Below are positions 8,833 through 15,472 of a stretch of DNA of 36,065 bases, in pieces. Made by a program: the position numbers and the translations under genes. The notes under the pieces were generated by a model. That model was given only the letters and a program-made list of their open reading frames with translations. It did no database searches and had not been told where the DNA came from. Each line of letters starts with the position of its first letter. Position 1 is the stretch's first letter. This stretch comes from an uncultured Elusimicrobia bacterium (GTDB taxonomy: Bacteria; Elusimicrobiota; Elusimicrobia; Elusimicrobiales; UBA9959), in contig CAIRNJ010000005.1 of the NCBI GenBank assembly GCA_903879915.1, positions 1 through 36,065 on the forward strand, in the 5' to 3' direction.

Positions 8833-9459
8833 ATGGGTAAAAAATCGCCTTTAACGTCAGCTCTGCTCTTAGCCGCGGCGCTGTGCGCCGCCTCCCCGGC
8901 GGCGGCCGTCGGCAACGACCGGCCGAAGTGGAACATCACCACGGCGGCCGGGTTCCCTAATTTCTTCACGGCCCAGGTGGCGCGCCAGGTCGGCGACAAG
9001 TTCTTCCTGGGCCTTTCCGGCGGCGCGGCCGCCGGCCTCCCCGAAAAAAGGGAAGCCTGCGGAGCCCTGGTCTCGATGGCCGCCAGCAACGTGGAAGTCG
9101 TTTCGCGCTACCATTTCACCGGCGCCGCCTTTTTCGGCGGGTTCAACCTGGGCTACCAGGATTTTTCCGTGAACTCGAAACAGAACACGGTCCCGGGCGC
9201 GGAGTACGACATAACCGACGGAGTGAAGGTTTATTACGCGACCCCGCACATAGGCTGGCTCAAGGCGTACGGCTCCGGCTTCACGCTGGGCTTCGAACTG
9301 GGCCTGCGTCTGCCGCTTTCCACCAGCCGCTACACGGAGAGATCCGGGCCCGGCGACTACGATCCCTCCGTCCGCAAAACCGTTAACGACGGGATGGACC
9401 TGCTGGCGAAGAAACCCATGCCGTTCCTGACGCTCATCCGGCTGGGCTATTCTTTCTAG
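8833..9459 (+). CDS. Outer-membrane beta-barrel protein, hypothetical
   Basis: This 208-residue protein has an N-terminal signal peptide (MGKK, then a Leu/Ala-rich core, cleavage near ASPAAA-V at residue 26). The mature part alternates polar and aromatic residues in strands (YHFTGAAFFGGFNLGYQDF, FTLGFELGLRLPL). It ends in an aromatic strand, LIRLGYSF, the terminal Phe being the usual BamA-recognised signal of small outer-membrane barrels. No specific family is recognised. It is divergent from the MscS-type channel and 44 bases before tcdA, so it may be co-transcribed with tcdA. Barrel prediction rests on pattern only. Confidence 0.75.
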   Translation: MGKKSPLTSALLLAAALCAASPAAAVGNDRPKWNITTAAGFPNFFTAQVARQVGDKFFLGLSGGAAAGLPEKREACGALVSMAASNVEVVSRYHFTGAAFFGGFNLGYQDFSVNSKQNTVPGAEYDITDGVKVYYATPHIGWLKAYGSGFTLGFELGLRLPLSTSRYTERSGPGDYDPSVRKTVNDGMDLLAKKPMPFLTLIRLGYSF

Positions 9460-9503
9460 CGCAGGCAGGGACCGGACCGCGCGGACGGAGGCCGGGAGGA
9501 ACA

Positions 9504-10328
9504 ATGACCGCACCAGATAACCCGTTCGCACAGATGGAAGACCCCGAGCGCCGCTTCGACAGGATGGCGCGGCTGGTGGGCCCGGAGGCCATAGCGAAGC
9601 TGAAAGCCGCGCACGTGATGGTGATCGGCTGCGGCGGCGTAGGCTCATGGGCCGCCGAGGCGGTGGCGCGCGCGGCCGTGGGCCGGATAACGCTTATCGA
9701 TTTCGACACCGTCTGCATCCGGAACTTCAACCGGCAGCTGCAGGCTTTGACCGGCATGATAGGCAGGCCCAAGGCGCCGCTGCTGGCCGAGCGCCTGCGC
9801 CTGATAAACCCGGAAGCCCGCGTGGACGGCATAGCCAACTATTTCAACGATACTACCTGCGAGACGCTCATGAAGGACCGGCCCGATTTCGTGATAGACG
9901 CCATCGACCACGTCACGTCGAAATGTTTTCTTATAGATTACTGCCGCGAGCGGGGCCAGCCCTTTATAGTTTCCACCGGCTCGGGCGGGCGCCTGGACCC
10001 CACGCAGGTGCGCGTGATGGACCTGGGCAGGACGGAGATCGATCCCCTCGCCCGCGCTATCCGCCAGATCCTGAGGGAAAAATACGCTTTCCCGAAAAAA
10101 GGTGATTTCGGCGTCCGGGCGGTCTGCTCCGTAGAACTGCCTCTTAAGCCGCACGCCGCCATGGAGCAGACCGACTGCAAGGCCGGCTGCCTGTGCCCGC
10201 AGGGCGAGAACGACTTCCAGAGCTGCACTAAAAAAAGCGTGGTGGTGGGCACGGCCGGTTTCGTCACCGGGGCGTTCGGCATGGCCTGCGCCGCCGCCGC
10301 CGTAAAACATATCTGCGCCGCCGCCTGA
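9504..10328 (+). CDS. tcdA: tRNA threonylcarbamoyladenosine dehydratase (TcdA/CsdL)
   Basis: E1-like/ThiF-fold enzyme that adenylates t6A37 of ANN-decoding tRNAs to form cyclic ct6A. Visible features are the nucleotide loop GCGGVGSWAAEA (residues 42-53), the IDFD acidic motif (65-68), NRQLQA (76-81), the VIDAID motif (130-135) and TGSGGRLDPT (158-167), all diagnostic of TcdA rather than MoeB or ThiF. At 274 residues it has the usual length. Residues 225-241 contain four cysteines (C225, C229, C231, C241), not present as a cluster in the E. coli protein as I recall it; they might bind metal. The Shine-Dalgarno site GGGAGGA precedes the ATG by a few bases. A strong terminator follows. Confidence 0.93.
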   Translation: MTAPDNPFAQMEDPERRFDRMARLVGPEAIAKLKAAHVMVIGCGGVGSWAAEAVARAAVGRITLIDFDTVCIRNFNRQLQALTGMIGRPKAPLLAERLRLINPEARVDGIANYFNDTTCETLMKDRPDFVIDAIDHVTSKCFLIDYCRERGQPFIVSTGSGGRLDPTQVRVMDLGRTEIDPLARAIRQILREKYAFPKKGDFGVRAVCSVELPLKPHAAMEQTDCKAGCLCPQGENDFQSCTKKSVVVGTAGFVTGAFGMACAAAAVKHICAAA

Positions 10329-10342
10329 CCCGCCAATAAAGC

Positions 10343-10378
10343 CCCCCGCGTTCCTTACGGGAACGCGGGGGTTTCATT
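10343..10378 (+). terminator. Strong hairpin terminator of tcdA, probably bidirectional
   Basis: A perfect 12-base stem (10343-10354 with 10360-10371), loop TTACG, followed by TTTCATTT. On the minus strand the stem is followed by GGCTTTATT, so it can also end the DUF4097 transcript, whose stop lies 30 bases away. Confidence 0.85.
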
Positions 10379-10400
10379 TCCTGCGGCGGTTATGCGGCGC

Positions 10401-11324
10401 TTATTTCTTCACGGAGCCGCTTACGGTCTTTATCGAAGGGTTCTTTATGTCGCTGCCGGTGTAGTCTATGTCCCCGCTCACGGTCTTGATAACGGCGCTC
10501 TCGGCCGCCGTCTCCCGGATCAGCACGTCGCCGCTGATGCTCTGGGTGAGCAGCGAATTCAGCTGCGATTCCCTTATCTCCACGTCCCCGCTCACCGTCT
10601 TGGCCGAGACCTCGGCGGTATTCTTCAGCCTTTCCACCAGGATGTCGCCGTTGACGCCTTTGAAGACCGTGTCGCTCCCGGTCGAGAAATCGCCGATCGT
10701 TATGTCGCCGTTGACGCTCTCGGCGCTCAGGCGGGCCAGCTTACCGGGCAGATAGATCTTCGCGTCGCCGATAAGGCTTTTGCTTCCGCTTTTGGTCTTC
10801 AGCTTTATCTCGCCGTCCTCGAAGAACGCCTCGGTATCGCCTTCTTCCTTCTCCATGATCTCCAGCTCGGCCTTCGCGCCGGGGCTGTCGTGCCCGATTA
10901 TGGTCAGGTCGCCGTTAAGCGTTTTTACTTTAAAGAAATCATAGGCGTACTTATCCGCCGAGATCTCCACTTTCCGGCCTGTCAGGTCCTTGATCTCGCT
11001 CAGGCCGCTGAAAGCGCCCTTCAGCGCCCCGCCTACGGTCTCGCCGATGGCGCCGGCCATCTTTTCCCCCCTGTGCTTCCTGGACCAGAAGCCGCCCTCG
11101 GCGCCGGCCAGGCTTTTAATGAACGGTATGCCGAGTATGATGGCCGTAAGGGCGATCATCGTTCCGGCCACTATGCCCAGGGCTATTATGCCGATCATGC
11201 CCAGCCACAGGTATTTCAAAGCCGTTTTGGCGTCGGCGCCCATCGGCCCCACCTGGTTCACCAGGTAAACGAGCCCCACTACGAGTATCGAAAGTACCAC
11301 CAGCTCTATCAGTTTCCTTATCAT
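10401..11324 (-). CDS. Membrane-anchored DUF4097 beta-repeat protein
   Basis: A 307-residue protein with two hydrophobic N-terminal segments (about residues 5-23 and 37-68), a basic stretch (SRKHRGEK, 81-88) and a C-terminal ladder of seven short repeats from 134 to 307 (K-T-L-N-G-D, SVNGDI, GVNGDI, TVSGDV, SISGDV, TVSGDI, TVSGSV). This is the DUF4097 'putative adhesin' solenoid pattern. The Shine-Dalgarno site AAGGAG lies seven bases before the ATG. It is the last gene of the sigma-factor unit and has its own copy of the ECF-type promoter, so it is probably the main target of that sigma factor. Function is unknown: an envelope-stress sensor, a scaffold or an anti-sigma partner are all possible. 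No zinc-finger anti-sigma motif is present. Confidence 0.85.
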   Translation of the reverse strand: MIRKLIELVVLSILVVGLVYLVNQVGPMGADAKTALKYLWLGMIGIIALGIVAGTMIALTAIILGIPFIKSLAGAEGGFWSRKHRGEKMAGAIGETVGGALKGAFSGLSEIKDLTGRKVEISADKYAYDFFKVKTLNGDLTIIGHDSPGAKAELEIMEKEEGDTEAFFEDGEIKLKTKSGSKSLIGDAKIYLPGKLARLSAESVNGDITIGDFSTGSDTVFKGVNGDILVERLKNTAEVSAKTVSGDVEIRESQLNSLLTQSISGDVLIRETAAESAVIKTVSGDIDYTGSDIKNPSIKTVSGSVKK

Positions 11325-11379
11325 AAGTTTCTCCTTGGTTTCACTTGCGCCGGGCCCGGGTTTTCCGGCCCTTCACTAC

Positions 11380-11410
11380 ATATGACACGCGGCCCGGGAA
11401 TTTGTTTCAC
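11380..11410 (-). promoter_or_regulatory. ECF-sigma-type promoter before the DUF4097 gene (copy A)
   Basis: On the minus strand GTGAAAC (11404-11410), 15 bases, then GTGTCATA (11381-11388), followed by GTGAAGGG. TGAAAC at -35 and GTCA at -10 with about 16 bases between them is the usual ECF pattern. The same boxes, with identical spacing, occur at 12175-12205. A GC-rich stem-loop (GGGCCGG/CCCGGGCCC, AAAA loop) follows in the leader. Confidence 0.7.
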
Positions 11411-11416
11411 TCTTTT

Positions 11417-11950
11417 TTAAAAATCTATTTTTTTCCTTACCAGCTCCTTAGCGCGCAGCAGCTGGATCTTCACGGTGTTGATCGGGATGCCGAGGCTGTC
11501 GGCTATTTCCTGGTAGGACTTTTCCTCGAAGTAATAGAGCTTTATTACCACCTTATACTTAACAGGTATTTCCTCTATTATTTCCTTTATCCTCGAGAGC
11601 ACCAGCTGCCTGTCGAACTCCTCGTCGGCCGCGCTGGCTTCCTCCGGGATGGTCTCGGCGAAGCCGTCGTCCAGCTGCGTCTCGCGGCCTTTCACCCTTT
11701 CGGACCAGTTGATGCTGAGGTTGTAAGCTATCCGGTAAAGCCAGGAGGAGAACTTCGAATCCCCCCTGAACTTCTCTATGTTCTCGTAGGCTTTTAAAAA
11801 AACGTCCTGGGTGATGTCCCGCGCCTCTTCCTCGAACCTGACGTAATTCTTCACCACGTTAAAAATGAAGTCCTGATGCCTGAGCATGAGCTCGCCGAAG
11901 AATTCTTTTTCCCCTGCGGCTATCCTTTTTATCAGGCTTTCTTCATCCAT
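11417..11950 (-). CDS. ECF-type RNA polymerase sigma factor
   Basis: A 177-residue sigma-70 family protein containing only regions 2 and 4. Region 2 spans about residues 20-90 (DITQDVFLKAYENIEKFRG, then FSSWLYRIAYNLSINWSER). An acidic linker follows (residues about 98-112). Region 4 runs to the C-terminus with the helix-turn-helix YQEIADSLGIPINTVKIQLLRAKELVRKKI. This is the RpoE-like ECF architecture. No Shine-Dalgarno site is seen; the start lies 8 bases after the stop of a 50-residue ORF, so translation may be coupled. The next gene is a DUF4097 protein. Promoters of ECF type precede both the small ORF and the DUF4097 gene, implying autoregulation. No conventional anti-sigma gene is adjacent. 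Confidence 0.93.
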   Translation of the reverse strand: MDEESLIKRIAAGEKEFFGELMLRHQDFIFNVVKNYVRFEEEARDITQDVFLKAYENIEKFRGDSKFSSWLYRIAYNLSINWSERVKGRETQLDDGFAETIPEEASAADEEFDRQLVLSRIKEIIEEIPVKYKVVIKLYYFEEKSYQEIADSLGIPINTVKIQLLRAKELVRKKIDF

Positions 11951-11958
11951 ACGGAACT

Positions 11959-12111
11959 TTATTTGCCGGCGCAGACCGCGTAGAAACCGGTTCCATTTTC
12001 CCGCGGCGAGAAAATATATACGTATTCTATATCTTTCACGCGGAGCCCAGCGGTGCCTTCATTGCCCCGCCCGCTGATCGAATCCACGAACGCTTTAATT
12101 ATTTTTGCCAT
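11959..12111 (-). CDS. 50-residue hypothetical protein preceding the ECF sigma gene
   Basis: A short ORF with an excellent Shine-Dalgarno site (AAGGAGAAAGAT directly before ATG), the same leader motif as the DUF4097 gene, and a stop 8 bases before the sigma start. It encodes a 50-residue soluble protein beginning MAKIIKAFVDSISG, with a central VKDIEYVYIFSPRENG stretch and the C-terminus FYAVCAGK. It holds one Cys (C47) and no signal peptide or membrane segment. I do not recognise a family. Its position first in the ECF-promoted unit makes a role in controlling the sigma factor, or as a coupling leader peptide, plausible; both are inference. Confidence 0.65.
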   Translation of the reverse strand: MAKIIKAFVDSISGRGNEGTAGLRVKDIEYVYIFSPRENGTGFYAVCAGK

Positions 12112-12174
12112 ATCTTTCTCCTTGGGTTCTTTAGGACCGGGCGGCTTCTGCCGCTTTTAGCGTCCCTTCACCAG

Positions 12175-12205
12175 ATATGACACACAACTACTGAAAATGT
12201 TTCAC
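12175..12205 (-). promoter_or_regulatory. ECF-sigma-type promoter before the small ORF and sigma gene (copy B)
   Basis: On the minus strand GTGAAAC (12199-12205), 15 bases, GTGTCATA (12176-12183), then GTGAAGGG a few bases on, as in copy A at 11380-11410. The -35 box overlaps the TGA stop (12202-12204) of the upstream membrane-protein gene. A small GC stem (GCGGC/GCCGC) lies in the leader before the Shine-Dalgarno site. Confidence 0.7.
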
Positions 12206-12747
12206 TCCCGCTTCAGACGGCCCGCAAGGGTTACCCCGGCGCAGGCGATGATCAGGTTCAGGAATATTATGGGATACTCCCCGAAATAACGCCTTATGAG
12301 CAGTATCGGCAGTATGGCGGAAGCCATCACTTTCACGGCGGGATATCTGCGCCGGATAAGGCTGACCGCGGCCGCGGCGATAAAGATAACGTCCAGTTCC
12401 CAGACCTTAAAGCGCAAGCCGAAAAGCGCCAGGAAAACGGCCCATAAAGCGCAGGCCAAAGCCGCAGTATAAGCCCGGGCCGGTTTCCAGAAAGAATCGT
12501 CTCCCAGGCGCGCCTGCCCGCAGTAGACCGCCGCCGCCATGGCCGCGGCCAGGCCCAGTTTGAACGAACACCTGCCGATGCAGGCGAGTATGGTCTGATG
12601 CCGCACCACGCCCATAAGCATCAGGAAGCCCAGCATGAACAGGATAGCCGAGCGGGCCGCTTTAAGGTCAAGCACGGAGTCCAGCCGGGAAATACGAAAC
12701 GATCCTCCCGCCAGCGCCCATTGCGCGGAAATTATAACACCCAGCAC
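12202..12747 (-). CDS. Polytopic membrane protein, hypothetical (start uncertain)
   Basis: From the GTG at 12747 this gives 181 residues with about five hydrophobic segments (for example SAILFMLGFLMLMGVV, AAAMAAAVYC, and the C-terminal IIFLNLIIACAGVTL) and Arg-rich loops, so an inner-membrane protein. No family is recognised. The GTG start looks too late: the frame stays open upstream and encodes another hydrophobic segment (TVLAGIILNLCIFIAVTSA). No ATG, GTG or TTG is available there, but a CTG at 12859-12861 has a GGAGAAGAGG Shine-Dalgarno site just before it and would give 219 residues. It lies after the nucleotidyltransferase gene on the same strand, probably in one transcript. Confidence 0.6.
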   Translation of the reverse strand: MLGVIISAQWALAGGSFRISRLDSVLDLKAARSAILFMLGFLMLMGVVRHQTILACIGRCSFKLGLAAAMAAAVYCGQARLGDDSFWKPARAYTAALACALWAVFLALFGLRFKVWELDVIFIAAAAVSLIRRRYPAVKVMASAILPILLIRRYFGEYPIIFLNLIIACAGVTLAGRLKRE

Positions 12748-12905
12748 CGGGAAGATCCAGTGATGGTGAAGTTCCTGAAAAGCCGGGGCTGAAGTTACGG
12801 CTATGAAGATGCAGAGATTAAGAATTATCCCCGCCAGAACGGTCCTGGTAGTTTTTGTCAGAAAGCCTCTTCTCCGGGCGGCCGGCCGCGGCGGGCGGAC
12901 CCGCG

Positions 12906-13913
12906 CTACTGGTCGCAGACGGTCTTGTCGAACCTTATCTCGGAATTTTCCCCGACGTTCAGCTGGTCCTTCCTGCCGATTATGGCGGCGCTGGGGCCTA
13001 TCAGCGAACCTGTCAGGTTTATATTGGAGACGAACGCTTTTTCGTTGACGATAGAATCCGAGATTATGGCGGAATCTATGCGCGCCCCGTCGCCGATGGA
13101 GGCGTACGGGCCGACGATGGAATTCTCCACCCGGGCCGTGGGAGAAATATAGACGGGAGGGATGATCAGCGAATTCACGGCTTTGGGCGAGAACTTTTTA
13201 TTGTCCAGTATGTAGCGGTTGGTTTCCAGCAGCGTCTCGGGCTTGCCGCAGTCGTACCAGCCGTCTATGGGCAGGGGCCTGAGCTTATGCCCTGCGCGCA
13301 CCAGCGCGGCCAGCGCGTCGGTGAACTGTATCTCACCTTTGGTGGTCTTCCCGGAGTCCACGAGTTCCTGCAGGCTGCCGTAGAGCTGCGCGGAGTTATG
13401 AAAGGAATAAATGCCCACTATGGCCAGGTTGGTCTTCGGATGCTCCGGTTTCTCCACCATGCCGGAGATATAGCCGCCTTTCACCTCCACCACGCCGAAG
13501 CGGCGCGGGTCGGACACTTCCTTCACGGCTATGCAGTCGTCCTTCGACGCCAGGAATTTCCGCAGGTCGGCCGAGATTATGGTGTCCCCCAGCATTACCA
13601 GCACCGGGCCCGTGACCGCGCGGCGCGTCAGCCAGATGGCGTGGCCCAGCCCCTTCGGCTCGGGCTGCTCGACGTAAGAGATATCGAGCCCGGCGTAGCT
13701 GCGGCTCACGTATTCTTTTATTTTATCGCCCAGGTAGCCCGTGACCAGGCAGATCTTCTTTATCCCGGCCGCCGAGATCTCGTCGAGGATATGGCCGATT
13801 ATGGGCTTGTCGCCCACGGTAAGCAGCACCTTGGGGTAGGTATGCGTATGCGGGCGCAGGCGCGTCCCCGCCCCGGCCACCGGCACCACCGCGGTAAATT
13901 CGTTCTTTTTCAT
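12906..13913 (-). CDS. Sugar-1-phosphate nucleotidyltransferase with beta-helix C-terminus
   Basis: Cytoplasmic enzyme that activates a sugar-1-phosphate with NTP, of the RmlA/GlmU-like class. The N-terminal Rossmann domain carries VAGAGTRLRPHTHTYPK (residues 12-28), with the signature Gly-rich loop and catalytic Lys, and LVMLGDTI with the metal-binding Asp. GWYDCGKPETLLE is the family's C-terminal catalytic-domain motif. About residues 245-310 form hexapeptide-like repeats (VENSIVGPYASIGDGARI), a left-handed beta-helix. Substrate is not certain: glucose-1-phosphate thymidylyl- or uridylyltransferase are likeliest. I chose the ATG at 13913 because GGAGG lies five bases upstream; the GTG two codons earlier sits inside that site. 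It probably supplies the surface polysaccharide pathway (compare the genes at 25091-27701). Confidence 0.88.
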   Translation of the reverse strand: MKKNEFTAVVPVAGAGTRLRPHTHTYPKVLLTVGDKPIIGHILDEISAAGIKKICLVTGYLGDKIKEYVSRSYAGLDISYVEQPEPKGLGHAIWLTRRAVTGPVLVMLGDTIISADLRKFLASKDDCIAVKEVSDPRRFGVVEVKGGYISGMVEKPEHPKTNLAIVGIYSFHNSAQLYGSLQELVDSGKTTKGEIQFTDALAALVRAGHKLRPLPIDGWYDCGKPETLLETNRYILDNKKFSPKAVNSLIIPPVYISPTARVENSIVGPYASIGDGARIDSAIISDSIVNEKAFVSNINLTGSLIGPSAAIIGRKDQLNVGENSEIRFDKTVCDQ

Positions 13914-13954
13914 AAGCACCTCCGCAACAGGATACAGGATTTAGAATAGCCTGG

Positions 13955-15196
13955 CTAGTCCTCGGTCATCTGCCGCATGACCTCTTTCTGGTCCGGCGCC
14001 TTCTTACGGCCGGCCCGCGCGTACTTTACGGAGTCCCAGAAATTGGGGCGCTCCAGCGCCTTTTCATAATCCGCCAGCGCGGCCGCGCGCCGCCCGGCCA
14101 GGTCCTTCGCCTGCGCCCGCCGCAGATAGCAGTAAGTGATCCAGCCTTTTTCCGGGAAGCCGGTCCGCCCGATGCCGGCGGTCAGCCATTCTTCGGCTTC
14201 CCCGTACCGCCCGAGCGCGATCAGCGCGTCGCCGGCCGCCAGGTAGACGGAGCCGAGCTGCTGCTCTATCCCGCGCTGCGGCTGCCTCCGCCAGGCGGCC
14301 AGAAAGGCCTCTGACTCGTCGAGCACCCCCTGCCAGTCCTGCGCCTGGGTGTGCGTCATTATCTCGCCCAGGCGGAAAAGCATGTTGCCGGGGTCCAGCG
14401 CGCGCAGGGCCGAGCATTCCGCGAAGGCCGCCGCGAAATCCCTCTCGTGCCGCGAATAGATCTCTATAAGGAACATCCGGGCCTCCAGCTTGAAAAAGCG
14501 CCCCTTGTCCCTGACCGTTCTCACGTAGTCCATCCCGCGCGCCCTGTCGCCGCCGGCAAAAAGCTTGGCGCCCAGGCCCAGCGCGCCGGGCAGCGTGGCC
14601 GCGTAGTAGTCGAAGATCCCCAGCCCCAGGTAGGCATCGTAGACGGCCGGGTTGGTCTGAACGCATTTTTTGAGGTACTTGCGCCCTTTCTTGCCGTGGG
14701 TGTAGGCCCGCCACCAGGCGCGCTGCACCGCGTACCAGCGGCCCTGCAGGCCGTAGGCGCTGCCCATGAAGAAATAGGCCTGGTCCAGGTCGCGCCGTTC
14801 CTTCACCATCCTCTTGGAAAGCTCTATCGCCTTTTCAGAACGGTCGAAGAACTCCTCCTCGGCTTCCTTAAAGCCGCCCTGCATGTCGAAGTCCTGCGAA
14901 TAGCGCCACCAGGCCAGCGCGGCCAGCGCGAAATAGCCGGCGGGGCTGTCGGGATCCAGCAGCACTATCTCTTTCACCTCGGCCTCGGCCCTGTCGAACT
15001 CGAGGCGGTACATGTAGGCGATGGCGCGGTCGTAGCGCTCGTCCGCCCCCGGGCTGAGCACGAAAGGCCGCGTGGAGGCGTGGATGTCTATCAGCGCCGG
15101 GCCCAGCCCGTCGTCGTCGGCCGCGGCGAAGTCCTGCGCGCCCGCGCACAGGCGGCCGGATACGAGCAGAGCGAGGGCGAAGATGGTTCTTTTCAT
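13955..15196 (-). CDS. Exported tetratricopeptide-like repeat protein
   Basis: A 413-residue protein whose N-terminus (MKRTIFALALLVSGRLCAGAQD) is a signal peptide. The remainder is alpha-helical with TPR-like pairs: AEVKEIVLLDPDSPAGYFALAALAW, LDQAYFFMGSAYGLQGRW, YDAYLGLGIFDYYAA, and AGDALIALGRYGEAEEWL. Likely periplasmic, binding partner unknown. The ATG overlaps the stop of the DUF1634 gene (ATGA), so translation is coupled; a longer in-frame extension to 15349 overlaps that gene and is rejected. It lies within the patatin-TauE-DUF1634 string, 41 bases before the nucleotidyltransferase gene. Confidence 0.85.
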   Translation of the reverse strand: MKRTIFALALLVSGRLCAGAQDFAAADDDGLGPALIDIHASTRPFVLSPGADERYDRAIAYMYRLEFDRAEAEVKEIVLLDPDSPAGYFALAALAWWRYSQDFDMQGGFKEAEEEFFDRSEKAIELSKRMVKERRDLDQAYFFMGSAYGLQGRWYAVQRAWWRAYTHGKKGRKYLKKCVQTNPAVYDAYLGLGIFDYYAATLPGALGLGAKLFAGGDRARGMDYVRTVRDKGRFFKLEARMFLIEIYSRHERDFAAAFAECSALRALDPGNMLFRLGEIMTHTQAQDWQGVLDESEAFLAAWRRQPQRGIEQQLGSVYLAAGDALIALGRYGEAEEWLTAGIGRTGFPEKGWITYCYLRRAQAKDLAGRRAAALADYEKALERPNFWDSVKYARAGRKKAPDQKEVMRQMTED

Positions 15197-15471
15197 GACA
15201 CGAGCAGCGAGACCGCGAGCAGCGCCAGCACGATAAAAGAGGCCAGCGCGAAATACGGCTCTCCTCCCCGCCAGTAGCCGTAGATAAGCATTACTACGCG
15301 GGCCGCCGGCGTAAGCAGCAACGCGCTCAGCCCGGCGCGCAGCAGCCACGCGCCCGCCGGCGAGCCGGAGACAAGGAAAGCGAAGCCGGTAAAGATCAGG
15401 CCCAGGCTCAGGAAAACTCCCGAGAGCAGGGTGCGCTGTATCAGTCCGGCGAAATCTTTTTCTGAGAACAT
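15193..15471 (-). CDS. DUF1634 small membrane protein
   Basis: A 92-residue protein with three hydrophobic segments: GVFLSLGLIFTGFAFLV, LLRAGLSALLLTPAARVVMLIYGY and YFALASFIVLALLAVSLLVS. The pattern and the position matching TauE/SafE neighbours identify it as DUF1634. It starts one base after the TauE/SafE stop codon and its own stop overlaps the next start (ATGA). DUF1634 genes commonly accompany TauE/SafE exporters, so it is probably an accessory subunit; its role is unknown. Confidence 0.8.
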   Translation of the reverse strand: MFSEKDFAGLIQRTLLSGVFLSLGLIFTGFAFLVSGSPAGAWLLRAGLSALLLTPAARVVMLIYGYWRGGEPYFALASFIVLALLAVSLLVS

Positions 15472-15472
15472 A

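Noticed and set aside
11338-11344. A third GTGAAAC just before the DUF4097 Shine-Dalgarno site
   Set aside because: No GTGTCATA at the right distance; likely chance or leader sequence.
15197-15349. Upstream extension of the exported repeat protein
   Set aside because: It overlaps DUF1634 almost entirely and would bury the signal peptide; the ATG at 15196 fits.
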